64,000 bases of DNA, from NCBI GenBank assembly GCA_018267725.1, contig JAFDXY010000020.1, forward strand, positions 62,001 to 126,000, read 5' to 3'. The notes beneath the pieces were generated by a model. The model ran no database searches, had not been told where the DNA came from, and was given only the letters and a program-made list of their open reading frames with translations. The stretch is from Bacteroidota bacterium (GTDB lineage: Bacteria; Bacteroidota; Bacteroidia; Chitinophagales; Chitinophagaceae). The position numbers were made by a program, and so were the translations under genes. Shown piece by piece: positions 44,231 to 54,313 of this stretch (within the stretch, counting starts at the first letter, position 1; each line of letters opens with the position of its first letter).

Positions 44231-44323
44231 ACTGCTATGCTGCGGGCACAACCCAAAATAAAAAAATTAAATGTTTTTTATTTTAGGTTTAAAAAAAACT
44301 ATCTTTATACAAACCTTTTTATT

Positions 44324-44884
44324 ATGAAAAACTTATTATTTGTATTTATACTAATTACTGCTATAAGTTGCAGCAGTTGCAAAAAAAGTACACCCGACCC
44401 TGTAAGCCAGCTACCCCCCGAAACGCAAACCGGTGCCAATACTTTTGGTTGTTTAATTAATGGTGTTGCTTTTACTCCCAAAGGCAGTTTGTTTGGGCCA
44501 CCCAGTTTGCAATGTGCTTACCAATACTTAAATGGCGGGTATTATTTTCACTTATCTGCCTCAAATTATGGAGCAAATTCAGAGAATTTTTCAAATGTGG
44601 GGGTTTTTACTGACAGTTTAAAAATTGATACAATTCACAATCCTTTCCCATTAGAAATTAGGTATTTTACTGGTAAAGGGTACGGGCAATATGGACGATA
44701 TATTATCTCATATTCTCCCAATCTGTATTACACTACTTCTATCATAAAAGGGCAACTAATCATTAAGAGGTTTGACCAGATTAATCAGATAGTATCCGGT
44801 ACATTTTGGTTTAATGCAATAAATTCAAATAACGACACAATTAAAATAACAGATGGACGGTTTGATATGCACTATACCCTATAA
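44324..44884 (+). CDS. DUF6252-like lipoprotein
   Basis: This 186-residue lipoprotein starts at MKNLLFVFILITAISCSSC, a signal with its lipobox in AISC. An upstream in-frame start at 44237 would begin in rearranged sequence and hide the signal. The mature domain has QTGANTFGCLINGVAFTPKG and ends TIKITDGRFDMHYTL, typical of DUF6252-type proteins in Chitinophagaceae; their function is unknown. It lies between the decayed OmpA tail and a type IX cargo that lacks its N-terminus, so it may have arrived with the rearrangement. Confidence 0.78.
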   Translation: MKNLLFVFILITAISCSSCKKSTPDPVSQLPPETQTGANTFGCLINGVAFTPKGSLFGPPSLQCAYQYLNGGYYFHLSASNYGANSENFSNVGVFTDSLKIDTIHNPFPLEIRYFTGKGYGQYGRYIISYSPNLYYTTSIIKGQLIIKRFDQINQIVSGTFWFNAINSNNDTIKITDGRFDMHYTL

Positions 44885-45833
44885 TAAAATTTATTTTTTA
44901 AGCAGTAATAACGAAGAACACATAGCCATTGAACAAAGAAATGGCAATTGGGTAGCAGCAGAAATAAATCTATCACCTGTAACAGCAGACTGTAGTGCTC
45001 TTTGCAATTTACAAATTAGCGGTAATGATTATTTATGTAATTCCGAAAGCTACAGTCTCCCTGCTATTGCAGGTGTAACTATTGATTGGACTGTTAGTAA
45101 TTATGGTATTGTAACGCCTACAAGCGGAACAGGTAATTCAATAACACTAACACTGGTTGCAAACGGAACAGTTACTTTATATGCGAATGTAGCAAGCCCA
45201 TGCGGAAATTTTATATTACGTAAACAAATAACCGTTGGTCTTGAAACAGGCAATATTCCTATTTTGGGTTTGGCAGCCAATGCCAATGTATGTGCCAGTA
45301 CTATGTTTAATGTATATACGGGTGTGTGGGGTTCTTATAACTGGACGGTTAATGGTGGTCATATTATTTCTGGTCAGGGTACGCCCGAAATTTATGTACA
45401 GGTAAACAATACGCCTAATTATGGTTATTATGTTGGCGTGGCAAAGATTAACCAATGCGGTTTATCTGGCGATTTAGGGGCTATAGGCGGCTCCATAGTA
45501 TTTTGTGAAGGTGGCGGAGGAGGTAATATAACCAGTATTCGAGGAAAACAAGATTCATTAAATACCATAATGTCAGAATATAATAATAATGTCATTGCCG
45601 TTTTTCCTAACCCAACACAAAACAACATTACCATTACTTTATCCGCAGACAGCATAGATATTCCGCATACAGTTATTTTAGTAAAAGATGTTTACGGCAG
45701 AATAGTTAAAAAAGTAACAACAGGCAGCTATTACAATACAATATCGCTCACTAATGTTGCATCGGGCATTTACTTTATTGATATTTATGACGGCAAAAAA
45801 AGAGTTATGAAGAAAATAGTAAAACTAAAATAG
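44853..45833 (+). CDS. Type IX secretion cargo with C-terminal sorting domain, N-terminus missing
   Basis: The frame encodes a cell-surface or secreted protein with a type A C-terminal sorting domain (about the last 80 residues: NVIAVFPNPTQNNITITL, then VASGIYFIDIYDGKKRVMKKIVKLK), the signal recognised by the type IX system. Before it are PKD/Ig-like segments (ISGNDYLCNSESYSLP, DWTVSNYGIVTPTSG). No signal peptide is present, yet a type IX cargo needs one. The nominal ATG at 44853 lies in the last codons of the lipoprotein gene, so homology to the cargo really begins near 44885. The gene is best read as 5'-truncated by the rearrangement and probably non-functional. Confidence 0.8.
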   Translation: MDGLICTIPYNKIYFLSSNNEEHIAIEQRNGNWVAAEINLSPVTADCSALCNLQISGNDYLCNSESYSLPAIAGVTIDWTVSNYGIVTPTSGTGNSITLTLVANGTVTLYANVASPCGNFILRKQITVGLETGNIPILGLAANANVCASTMFNVYTGVWGSYNWTVNGGHIISGQGTPEIYVQVNNTPNYGYYVGVAKINQCGLSGDLGAIGGSIVFCEGGGGGNITSIRGKQDSLNTIMSEYNNNVIAVFPNPTQNNITITLSADSIDIPHTVILVKDVYGRIVKKVTTGSYYNTISLTNVASGIYFIDIYDGKKRVMKKIVKLK

Positions 45834-45849
45834 ATAGTATATAAAAAAA

Positions 45850-47754
45850 TTATAATGCTGTAACTATCATTTCAGTTCTTCTGTTTTTTGCTTTACCTTC
45901 TTCGGTATTGTTATCTGCAACAGGTTGCGTTGCCCCATAACCTTTATATTTTAAACGACTTGGTGCAATACCTTTTGTAAACAAATAATTGGCTACTGCT
46001 TTTGCACGTGCAGAAGATAGTGTTTGATTGATTGCTTCGTTACCTGTATTATCGGTGTGTCCGTTAATTTGAATAGCAAGCGTTGGATTTTCTTGCATTA
46101 GCAATAGCAACTTATCTAATTCAATTAAGCTAATTGGCTTTAATTCGGCTGAATTGGTTTCGAACTGAATGTTTTTGAAAACTAATTTAGAATTAAGTTC
46201 TATGGGTTGTAATGGAATATCTTTTTTATAAGTACTGTCTGCTTGTTTTTTACTTAGTTCATACAATTCAGTATAAAACAAATAACCTTTTCTGTTTACA
46301 ATAAATGTATAATCTGCCCCAAAAGGCAATGGCACAAAATATTTTCCTAATTCATCAGTTTGAATTTTTATTAAAGTGTTGTTGTTGCTGTTATCAATTA
46401 ATTCAACCGATGATGGAATACCTTTTTGTGTTTTGGCATCATATACTCTACCTTTTACATATAATGTTTTATGTGGGCGAATATCACTTCGTAAAATAAA
46501 CGTATATAAATCTAAGCCACCACGTGTATCGCTCCTGTCGCTGGCATAATATGCAGTTGAACCATCAGATGATACTGCAATACTTCCTTCATTATCTATG
46601 GTATTAATGGGATATCCTAAGTTTTCGGGTTTGCCCCAAAAACCTAAACTATCTTTTCTGCAAATAAATAAATCTTCGTTGCCATAACCGGATAAACCGT
46701 TTGATGAAAAGTATAATGTTTGGTTATCTGAATGAACATAAGGTGCCATTTCATCTCCAATAGAATTAATTAATGGGCCCATATTTTTTGCAGGACCAAA
46801 CCTTCCATTAGATTGTTTAAAACTCATATATAAATCTTTTCCACCAACTCCACCAGGCCTATCGCTACTAAAGTATAGTACTCTGTTATCGGGGCTTAAA
46901 GATGGTGTGCTTTCCCAATATTCTGTATTTACATTGGGCCCAAGATTTTCGGGTTCGCTCCAACCTTGCGGTGTCCAATAAGAAATATACAAATCGTAAT
47001 TACCCATTCCGTTTCTAAAATTTCCTGCAAAAATTAAAAATTCTCCATCAGACGAAATGGTTAATCCACCTTTATAAGGTTCGTTATTTATATCCCCTTC
47101 AATTTTTTTTGCTTGTGATATTTTTTTCCCGTGAATAATACTTTGATAAAAATCTTCTCTTCCGTTAATGCGTCTTGTAAAAACTAATAAAGAATCGTCA
47201 ATACTTACGGTGGGGCTATATTCTAAATATTTTGTATTAACACTATCTCCTAAATTAATTGGGTTAAATTGGTAATTATTGGTTGAATGATTTTGTTTGT
47301 ATTGAACTGCAAATTCATAACAACGTTTTCTGTAAGCAGCAGCTTTTAAACTTCTATCGTTTATACCTTTAATTGATAAAAATTGATTTACTGCATTTAA
47401 TGCATCTTCAAATTTTCCAAGTCCAGCAAGGTTTATAGAGTAAGGCAATAAATAAGGTTGAAAATAAGTTGTGTCTTTATTTCTTGCAATTTCATAAGTA
47501 GTTACTGCATTGTTATAATTTTTTAATTCTCCGTAAGCACCTGCTAATGATAGATAGGCATCTACATAATTTTCATCTGCTTCAATACACTTTTTTAAAA
47601 TAGTAATTGCATTCTTTATATCTCCATCGGCTAATTTTACCAATGCAGTTTCGTATAACTTAGTTGTTTTTTCATTAATATTATTTGAATTATATACTTG
47701 TGCGTAATTATTGTTTGCAATAAATAATAGTATAATGAAAATTATTTTTTTCAT
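45850..47754 (-). CDS. PorE-like OmpA-family protein (TPR, propeller, CRD, OmpA)
   Basis: This 634-residue envelope protein has a signal peptide (MKKIIFIILLFIANNNYAQ), TPR repeats (about 30-140; VDAYLSLAGAYGELKNYNNAVTTYEIA), a PD40-type propeller (about 170-420; STDRPGGVGGKDLY-like SSDRPGGVGGKDLYMSF, GYGNEDLFIC, SDTRGGLDLYTF), a carboxypeptidase-regulatory-like domain (about 430-500) and a C-terminal OmpA peptidoglycan-binding domain (IQINGHTDNTGNEA, SSARAKAVANYLF, NRRTEMIV). The TPR/propeller/CRD/OmpA order is that of PorE, a periplasmic component of the type IX system. Other OmpA-family paralogues share parts of it, so the assignment is probable. It is convergent with the cargo fragment. 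Confidence 0.85.
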   Translation of the reverse strand: MKKIIFIILLFIANNNYAQVYNSNNINEKTTKLYETALVKLADGDIKNAITILKKCIEADENYVDAYLSLAGAYGELKNYNNAVTTYEIARNKDTTYFQPYLLPYSINLAGLGKFEDALNAVNQFLSIKGINDRSLKAAAYRKRCYEFAVQYKQNHSTNNYQFNPINLGDSVNTKYLEYSPTVSIDDSLLVFTRRINGREDFYQSIIHGKKISQAKKIEGDINNEPYKGGLTISSDGEFLIFAGNFRNGMGNYDLYISYWTPQGWSEPENLGPNVNTEYWESTPSLSPDNRVLYFSSDRPGGVGGKDLYMSFKQSNGRFGPAKNMGPLINSIGDEMAPYVHSDNQTLYFSSNGLSGYGNEDLFICRKDSLGFWGKPENLGYPINTIDNEGSIAVSSDGSTAYYASDRSDTRGGLDLYTFILRSDIRPHKTLYVKGRVYDAKTQKGIPSSVELIDNSNNNTLIKIQTDELGKYFVPLPFGADYTFIVNRKGYLFYTELYELSKKQADSTYKKDIPLQPIELNSKLVFKNIQFETNSAELKPISLIELDKLLLLMQENPTLAIQINGHTDNTGNEAINQTLSSARAKAVANYLFTKGIAPSRLKYKGYGATQPVADNNTEEGKAKNRRTEMIVTAL

Positions 47755-47802
47755 GAAAGCAATTTCGCAAAAATTATGCGTGATGAATGTTAAAAACTAT
47801 AA

Positions 47803-48438
47803 TTAAGGAACATTAATGTATTTATGAATTTGCAAACTCAGTTGCCACTTTGGGTTGGCTTTAATATAATTAATAATTAAAGGTGTTATGGTTTCTCTTT
47901 TATCCCATTCGGGTTGTAAATACAGTTTACAATTTTCAGAAACTTGCAAAGCATATTGTTCTGCCCATTCAAAATCGTGTTTATTAAATATTACCACTTT
48001 TAATTCATTAGCAACTTTAACAACTTCAGGTAAAGGAGCTTTAAATTTTTTTGGAGAAAGACAAACCCAATTCCAATTTCCGCTTAATGGAGAAGAACCC
48101 GATGTTTCAATATTTGTTTGAAAACCTGCTTGCTGCAAGGCTTTGGTAAGATTATCTAAATTGTGAAGCAAAGGTTCTCCACCAGTAATTACAACAAGTG
48201 GTTGAGTAGATTTTGAATTTTGAATTGCCTTTTCTACAATTTCTTCTACACTAAATTTAGGATGATTATCTGCATTCCAACTTTCTTTTACATCGCACCA
48301 AACGCAGCCAACATCGCACCCACCCAAACGAATAAAGTATGCTGCTTTACCTTGATGAAAACCTTCTCCTTGTAAAGTATAAAAGCTTTCCATTACAGGT
48401 AATAATGTCTCGTTTTTTATTTCAGATTCATTAGTCAT
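47803..48438 (-). CDS. queE: 7-carboxy-7-deazaguanine synthase QueE (radical SAM)
   Basis: QueE rearranges 6-carboxytetrahydropterin, the product of QueD, to 7-carboxy-7-deazaguanine on the way to queuosine or archaeosine-type bases. The 211-residue protein has [35 protein letters not shown] with the radical-SAM Cys cluster (CxxxCxxC), TGGEPLLH and ETSGSSP. The length is normal. It overlaps folD by eight bases, so the two form an operon. Together with queD at 8.8 kb it gives two steps of the pathway in the window; queC and queF were not seen. Confidence 0.94.
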   Translation of the reverse strand: MTNESEIKNETLLPVMESFYTLQGEGFHQGKAAYFIRLGGCDVGCVWCDVKESWNADNHPKFSVEEIVEKAIQNSKSTQPLVVITGGEPLLHNLDNLTKALQQAGFQTNIETSGSSPLSGNWNWVCLSPKKFKAPLPEVVKVANELKVVIFNKHDFEWAEQYALQVSENCKLYLQPEWDKRETITPLIINYIKANPKWQLSLQIHKYINVP

Positions 48439-49309
48439 TATTATTCAAATATGCTTGCAATGTATTTTTTAATAAACCTGCAGTGGTCATAAGCCCTACG
48501 CCACCCGGAACAGGCGTAATAGCAAATGTTTTAGGAGAAACTTCGGCGTAAGCCACATCACCTTTTAATTTAAAACCTTTTTTAGCTGTTGCATCTGCAA
48601 CACGTGTTATGCCTACATCAATTACTATTGCTCCTTGCTTTACCATATTGGCTTTTACAAATTCGGGTTTACCTAACGCAGCAACAATAATATCTGCCTG
48701 TAAACAAATTTCAGATAGGTTGGGTGTATGGCTGTGGCAAATAGTTACGGTGCAATTACCTTTTTTTATATTACTACTTAATAATATACTCATAGGCCTG
48801 CCAACAATATTGCTTCTTCCTATAACAACGGCATGTTTGCCTTTGGTTTCAATATTAAAATGTTCAAGCATTAACATTATGCCATAAGGTGTAGCAGAAA
48901 TGAATGTTTGTAAACCTTGTACTAATTTGCCAACATTTACGGGATGAAATCCATCTACATCTTTTTTAGGATTGATGGCTTCTATTACTTTTTGCTCACT
49001 AATATGTTTGGGTAATGGCAGTTGTACAAGAATACCATCAACAGTTTTATTATTATTTAATTGATGAATTGTTTCAAGCAGTTTTGCTTCTTCAACAGTA
49101 TCTTCAAATCTAATTAGTGTAGATGCAAAACCAATTTCTTTACAATTTTTTACTTTGCTTGCAACATAAGTTTCGCTGGCACCATTATTTCCTACCAAAA
49201 TAGCTGCTAAATGTGGTGGGCGTTTTCCGGTATTAACAATTGCAGAAACTTCTGTTTTAAGTTGCTCTTTAATACTTTGAGAGGCAATTTTTCCGTCTAA
49301 AATTATCAT
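48431..49309 (-). CDS. folD: Bifunctional methylene-THF dehydrogenase / methenyl-THF cyclohydrolase FolD
   Basis: FolD interconverts 5,10-methylene- and 10-formyl-tetrahydrofolate for purine and formyl-methionine synthesis. The 292 residues include [14 protein letters not shown] with the catalytic Lys, [45 protein letters not shown] for NADP binding and [17 protein letters not shown] near the C-terminus. A TACTTTTG -7 element lies four bases before the ATG, so a leaderless mRNA is predicted. The following gene queE overlaps it by eight bases. Confidence 0.97.
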   Translation of the reverse strand: MIILDGKIASQSIKEQLKTEVSAIVNTGKRPPHLAAILVGNNGASETYVASKVKNCKEIGFASTLIRFEDTVEEAKLLETIHQLNNNKTVDGILVQLPLPKHISEQKVIEAINPKKDVDGFHPVNVGKLVQGLQTFISATPYGIMLMLEHFNIETKGKHAVVIGRSNIVGRPMSILLSSNIKKGNCTVTICHSHTPNLSEICLQADIIVAALGKPEFVKANMVKQGAIVIDVGITRVADATAKKGFKLKGDVAYAEVSPKTFAITPVPGGVGLMTTAGLLKNTLQAYLNNND

Positions 49310-49313
49310 ACCG

Positions 49314-49321
49314 CAAAAGTA
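49314..49321 (-). promoter_or_regulatory. folD promoter -7 element (TACTTTTG) abutting the start codon
   Basis: On the minus strand TACTTTTG is followed by CGGT and then the folD ATG. This is an exact TAnnTTTG match, with the predicted start of transcription at or next to the ATG. Confidence 0.6.
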
Positions 49322-49509
49322 AGGGTTGGTTTTAGAAGCCTTTTGTTTAAAATTTTCTATTGGGTAAAAAAATATTATTTAATGTGCAGCGATTAATATT
49401 TGCCGCTTGTCAAGCATAAGAGAAATTCAAATAAATTAACAATGAGTTAAACTTTTTTTAACAATTTAATTGAATTCCCCTATTTTCACATTCTAAAAAT
49501 AAACGCAAC

Positions 49510-52500
49510 ATGAGAAAAATGCTACTCTTTGCACTTGCAATACTTGTTGGTAGTATTGCAATGGGGCAAACCAGATCTGTTACTGGTAAAGTAACTGACT
49601 CGAAAGGCTCTCCCATTCCTTCAGCTTCTGTTATGATTAAAGGCACTAAGAACGGTACTTCTACCGATGCTAACGGTGTTTTTAAAATCAGTGCAAAAAC
49701 TGGAGCTACACTTGCTATTTCTGCGGTTAACTACAAGCCGTTAGAAGTAAGAGTGGGAAGCGAAAACACTATAAATGTTACTTTAGCAGATTATGTATCT
49801 AACTTAGATGAAGTTGTAGTAACAGCCGGTGGTATTACTACAAAACGTAAAGAACAAGGTTACACGGCTACAACTATTAAGGCAAATGAACTAACTGCAG
49901 CTAAACCAACAAACCTTGCAGGTGGTCTTGCCGGTAAAGTTGCCGGATTAGAAGTAAGTGCAACTGGCGGTGGTGTAAACCCAAGTTACAGACTTGTACT
50001 TAGAGGTTTACGTTCTTTATTAGGAAACAACCAAGCATTAATTGTATTAGATAATGTAATTGTTCCTAGTTCTGTTTTAGGTAATTTAAATCCTGAAGAT
50101 ATTTCCGACATTACTGTTTTAAACGGTGCTAATGCGGTGGCTCTTTATGGTTCTGATGCATCTAACGGTGCGTTAATTGTTACTTCTAAAAAAGGAAGAA
50201 GAGGACATAATGAAATTAAAATAAGCAACACTACTACTGTAGAGCAAGTTGCTTTCTTCCCTAAACACCAAACTAAATTTGGACAAGGTGGTTCTTCTTA
50301 CGGAATAGATCCTAACGGAAACCCAATATACAGCCCACGTGAAAACCAATCTTACGGTCCTGCTTTTGATGGTAGTCTTCGTAATTTAGGAGATCCGTTG
50401 GAAGATGGTTCTGTATTTCAAACAACCTATGCTGCTAAAGATGATTGGAAAAAATTCTGGGCAAATGGTTTAACTAACCAAACAGATTTTTCAATTTCTA
50501 CAGGAGATGAACGTTCTACAATGTTTTTCTCTGCACAATATGTAAATACAACAGGTACTACACCAAAAGATACTTATAACAGAGCTTCTTTTAGATTAGG
50601 TGGTACACGTTCTTTCTCTCCAAAAATAAGCACTGCTTATACTATTACTTATGTGCAAAACAGATACGACCAATTATCATCAGGCACATTTGCTACTATG
50701 TATGATAATTTGAATAATATTGCTGCTAACGTACCTATTACTCAATTTCAAGATTGGAGAAATAACAAATTTGCTAACCCTAACGGATACTTTAATCCAT
50801 GGTATGCAAACCCATATTTCAACATTGATAATTATCGTACAAAAACAAGAAACGATTATATAATTGGTTCTGTTGATTTAAAGTACGAACCTTTTAAATG
50901 GTTAAACTTTACTTTACGTACAGGTATTACTACTCAAAACCAAACATCTCAATCTACAGTAGGCGTATTCACTTATACTGATTATGCGTTAAGAACTAAT
51001 GCTTCTATTGGTGGTACAAAATCAAATATTGTAGGTAGTGATGCTGAAAGTTCCGCTTATTCTACTCAATTAACTTCTGACTTTATTGTTGGCGTTAATA
51101 AAAAAGTAAAAGATTTCACTTTTGATTTATTGGTATCAGCCGGCTTACGCCAAAATATGAGTAATTCATTAAGTGCATCAGTTTCAGGATTAGTTGTTCC
51201 GGGTTTATATAATTTATCTAACAGCTTAAATGCACCAAGTACATCTAATTCATACGGTACTACTCGCAGGCTTGATGTGTATGGAGATTTTAAAGTAGGA
51301 TTTAGAAACTATTTGTTCTTACACTTTACCGGACGTAATGACTGGGTTTCTGTACTTAATCCTTCAAACTACTCTTTCTTCTATCCTGCTGCCGATATCT
51401 CTTTTATTGCAACAGATGCCATTCCTGCTTTAAAAAATATCAAAGGACTTGATTATTTAAAATTAAGAGGTGGTATATCTAAAGTAGGTAACGTAAACAT
51501 TGGAGCTTACGGATTAAATACAACTTTTGGACAAACTAACGGTTATCCATTCTCTGGTGCAGGTGGTTTTACTGTAGGAAACAGAGTTGTAGATCCTAAT
51601 ATTAGACCTGAGTTTACAGTAGGAACTGAAGCTGGTATAGATTTCAGTTTATTTAAAAACTATGTTGATGCAAGTGTAACTTGGTATCAAACCAATACAA
51701 CTGCACAAACAGTTCCGGTAAGCGTTTCATGGGCTACAGGATATTCAAGCTACTTATTTAATACCGGTGAAACCAAAAACGTAGGTGTTGAATCAAGATT
51801 AGCCGTAACACCTATCAGAAGAAAAGATTGGACAGTTACTGTAGGTGGAAACTACACTTATAATAATAACACTGTATTATCTATTAACTCTGCATTACCT
51901 CAATTAGCTATTGCAACATATAGTAGTGGTGCAGGTGCTTATGCAATACCGGGAATGGTATTCCCAGTAATTATGGGTAACGATTATGTACGCGACCCTC
52001 AAGGAAGAGTAGTTGTTGATGGTGTTACCGGACGCCCAAGTTTAGATAAAACACTTAGAGTGCTTGGTAATGCTGCAACTAAAGATAAATTAGCTTTAGA
52101 CCTTACCGTTCGTTACAAACAATTCCGTTTATATACTTTATTTGAATATAGAGGTGGTAACCAAGTATATCAAACTTTAGGAAGAAGTTTAGACTGGTCT
52201 GGTGTAGGTTACAGAACAGCAGTTTATGACAGAAAACCATTTGTATTCCCTAATTCAGTTATTGCAGACCCTGCACATCCTGGTTCATATATTCCTAACA
52301 CAAGTGTAGTGGTTAATAATGCTAACGATGGTTTTTGGGCTGATAATGACGGAACTTACAACCGTGGTATAAGCTCTAACTATGTTACTAATGGTTCTTT
52401 CTGGAAATTAAGACAAGTTAGTATTTCTTACGATGTTCCTACTTCTGTTTTACGTAAAACAAAAGCAATTAAAGGAGCTACTATTAGCGTACAAGGACGT

Positions 52501-52650
52501 AACTTATTCTTGTGGTTACCTAAATCTAACTTATATACTGACCCTGAGTATAGTGATGCAGGTAGCGATAGCAACGGTATAGGTTTAACAGGTATGTCAA
52601 CCTCTCCGCCATCTCGTTTCTATGGTGCCACTATTACTTTAATTTTTTAA
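49510..52650 (+). CDS. SusC/RagA-family TonB-linked outer-membrane protein
   Basis: This 1046-residue SusC-like transporter imports an unknown glycan or peptide with its SusD partner. It has a signal peptide (LLFALAILVGSIAMGQ), a CarboxypepD_reg-like domain (about 22-105; VTGKVTDSKGSPIPSASVMIKGTKNGTSTDANGVFKI), the plug motif VVVTAGGITTKRKEQGYT and LRGLRSLLGNNQALIVLDNVIVP, GANAVALYGSDASNGALIVTSKKG, then a long barrel ending RFYGATITLIF. It heads a three-gene operon with susD and a DUF1735 lipoprotein. No glycoside hydrolase is near, so it is an orphan uptake pair. Confidence 0.95.
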   Translation: MRKMLLFALAILVGSIAMGQTRSVTGKVTDSKGSPIPSASVMIKGTKNGTSTDANGVFKISAKTGATLAISAVNYKPLEVRVGSENTINVTLADYVSNLDEVVVTAGGITTKRKEQGYTATTIKANELTAAKPTNLAGGLAGKVAGLEVSATGGGVNPSYRLVLRGLRSLLGNNQALIVLDNVIVPSSVLGNLNPEDISDITVLNGANAVALYGSDASNGALIVTSKKGRRGHNEIKISNTTTVEQVAFFPKHQTKFGQGGSSYGIDPNGNPIYSPRENQSYGPAFDGSLRNLGDPLEDGSVFQTTYAAKDDWKKFWANGLTNQTDFSISTGDERSTMFFSAQYVNTTGTTPKDTYNRASFRLGGTRSFSPKISTAYTITYVQNRYDQLSSGTFATMYDNLNNIAANVPITQFQDWRNNKFANPNGYFNPWYANPYFNIDNYRTKTRNDYIIGSVDLKYEPFKWLNFTLRTGITTQNQTSQSTVGVFTYTDYALRTNASIGGTKSNIVGSDAESSAYSTQLTSDFIVGVNKKVKDFTFDLLVSAGLRQNMSNSLSASVSGLVVPGLYNLSNSLNAPSTSNSYGTTRRLDVYGDFKVGFRNYLFLHFTGRNDWVSVLNPSNYSFFYPAADISFIATDAIPALKNIKGLDYLKLRGGISKVGNVNIGAYGLNTTFGQTNGYPFSGAGGFTVGNRVVDPNIRPEFTVGTEAGIDFSLFKNYVDASVTWYQTNTTAQTVPVSVSWATGYSSYLFNTGETKNVGVESRLAVTPIRRKDWTVTVGGNYTYNNNTVLSINSALPQLAIATYSSGAGAYAIPGMVFPVIMGNDYVRDPQGRVVVDGVTGRPSLDKTLRVLGNAATKDKLALDLTVRYKQFRLYTLFEYRGGNQVYQTLGRSLDWSGVGYRTAVYDRKPFVFPNSVIADPAHPGSYIPNTSVVVNNANDGFWADNDGTYNRGISSNYVTNGSFWKLRQVSISYDVPTSVLRKTKAIKGATISVQGRNLFLWLPKSNLYTDPEYSDAGSDSNGIGLTGMSTSPPSRFYGATITLIF

Positions 52651-52661
52651 TACTTATTAAT

Positions 52662-54278
52662 ATGAAAAGAATATCAATAATTTTAACTCTTATAGTATTT
52701 CTAAGTACGTCATGCCAAAAATACTTAGATGTAAATACTAACCCTAACTCGGCTACCACGGCCACACCAGAATTAATATTGCCACAGGCTATTGTATATA
52801 CAGCCAGTGTGGCAAACAGCTATAATTCTTATGGTGCTCAATTAGGAGGTTATATGGCAAATGCATATGGTTATGGTGGTTTTGGTAATAACTTCTCTTA
52901 TACCTTTAACTCTAGTGATTATACAGGTTTATGGTCTGCATCTTATGATGTATTGAACGATTTTCAATATGTACTAAATTCAACTAATGATGCTACCAAC
53001 AGAAGTTACTATGCATATTACAGAGCTGCTGCACTAATTATGCAAGTTTATAACTATCAATTATTAGTAGATACTTATAATAACATTCCTTTTACCAATG
53101 CTTTAAAAGGAACAGGTAGTTTAACGCCTTCTTATGATGATGCTAAAACAATTTATCCAAAATTGTCTAATATGTTAGATACGGCAATAGCGTATATTAA
53201 CGCAGCACCATCTTCAGCAAAACCATTAGGTGTAGGAAAAGACCCACTTTTCAACAAATCAGCTATTACAGTTACGGCAAGTGCTAATTTATGGAAACAA
53301 TTTGCCAATACTTTAAAACTACGCTTAATTGTTAGAGCTGCTGCTAAAATTACTATGCCAAGCACTACTTTTGATGCAGTAGGATTTTTAGCAACCGATG
53401 CAGTAGTAAACCCTGGTTTTGCAAGAGCTAATGCTTCAAGCGGTACACAGGTTAACCCTGAATTTAATACATGGGTAGCTACTTACTCAGGTGGTAAAGG
53501 CAATAGAAGTTGGGTACCTACTAAATGGATCTATTCATTCTATAGTGGTACTAAGTTATTAGATGCTGGTCGTGGTAATGCAATTTTCTACGGCTATGCT
53601 ACTAACACTACAGGGCTTAGCCAATTGGGTGTTATTCTTTCCGGAGGTTCTTCTAACGGTAATACAAGTAACTGGTATTGCAGCAGTTATGGTGCACCAA
53701 CCAGTTTAACTACCGTAGGTAGCAATATTGGTGTAATGAAAGGACCAGATATGGGACAACCTTTAATGCTTGCTGCTGAAAGTTATTTATTACAAGCAGA
53801 AGCAGTAGTAAGAGCTATTCCTAACGTAACAGGTTCTGATGCTACTTTATTTAATAATGGCGTAACAGCATCTTTCAACTATTTATACTTATTACCTAAT
53901 GGTGCTTTGGGAGCAGGTTTAAATGTAGCAACAAGTGTTGCAGCATATCAGGCAGCTAACCCAACAAGCTATTTGGTAAATTATGCTTTAGCTGGTACTA
54001 CAGCTCAAAAAATAGAAGCAATCATTACACAAAAATATCTTGCAGTAAATATGATTAATTCTAACGAAGGTTGGAATGAATACAGAAGAACAGGTTATCC
54101 TACTATAGTACCTGGTTCTGTTAATGCAACATTATCATTTGCATCAACTCAATCTTCTGCAACAAGAGCAGATAAGTTACCTACAAGACTTCAGTATCCA
54201 ATTAGTGAATTCTCGTACAATGCAGCTAATGTTCCTAATGTTAATGTATTGACAGACTTAATATTCTGGGCACAATAA
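52662..54278 (+). CDS. SusD/RagB-family nutrient-binding lipoprotein
   Basis: This 538-residue protein forms the lid on the SusC-like channel encoded 12 bases upstream. It has a lipoprotein signal (LIVFLSTSCQKYLDVNTNP, with lipobox STSC and the usual KYLDVNTNPNS after it). The helical body includes TPR-like segments (YYRAAALIMQVYNYQLLVDTYNNIPF, LLAAESYLLQAEAVVRA-like MLAAESYLLQAEAVVRAI) and ends with NEGWNEYRRTGYPTI and LPTRLQYPISEF, which are family hallmarks of the SusD-like_2 type. Confidence 0.95.
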   Translation: MKRISIILTLIVFLSTSCQKYLDVNTNPNSATTATPELILPQAIVYTASVANSYNSYGAQLGGYMANAYGYGGFGNNFSYTFNSSDYTGLWSASYDVLNDFQYVLNSTNDATNRSYYAYYRAAALIMQVYNYQLLVDTYNNIPFTNALKGTGSLTPSYDDAKTIYPKLSNMLDTAIAYINAAPSSAKPLGVGKDPLFNKSAITVTASANLWKQFANTLKLRLIVRAAAKITMPSTTFDAVGFLATDAVVNPGFARANASSGTQVNPEFNTWVATYSGGKGNRSWVPTKWIYSFYSGTKLLDAGRGNAIFYGYATNTTGLSQLGVILSGGSSNGNTSNWYCSSYGAPTSLTTVGSNIGVMKGPDMGQPLMLAAESYLLQAEAVVRAIPNVTGSDATLFNNGVTASFNYLYLLPNGALGAGLNVATSVAAYQAANPTSYLVNYALAGTTAQKIEAIITQKYLAVNMINSNEGWNEYRRTGYPTIVPGSVNATLSFASTQSSATRADKLPTRLQYPISEFSYNAANVPNVNVLTDLIFWAQ

Positions 54279-54313
54279 GTAATGATAATTTTAAATTATT
54301 TAAAATAAATATT

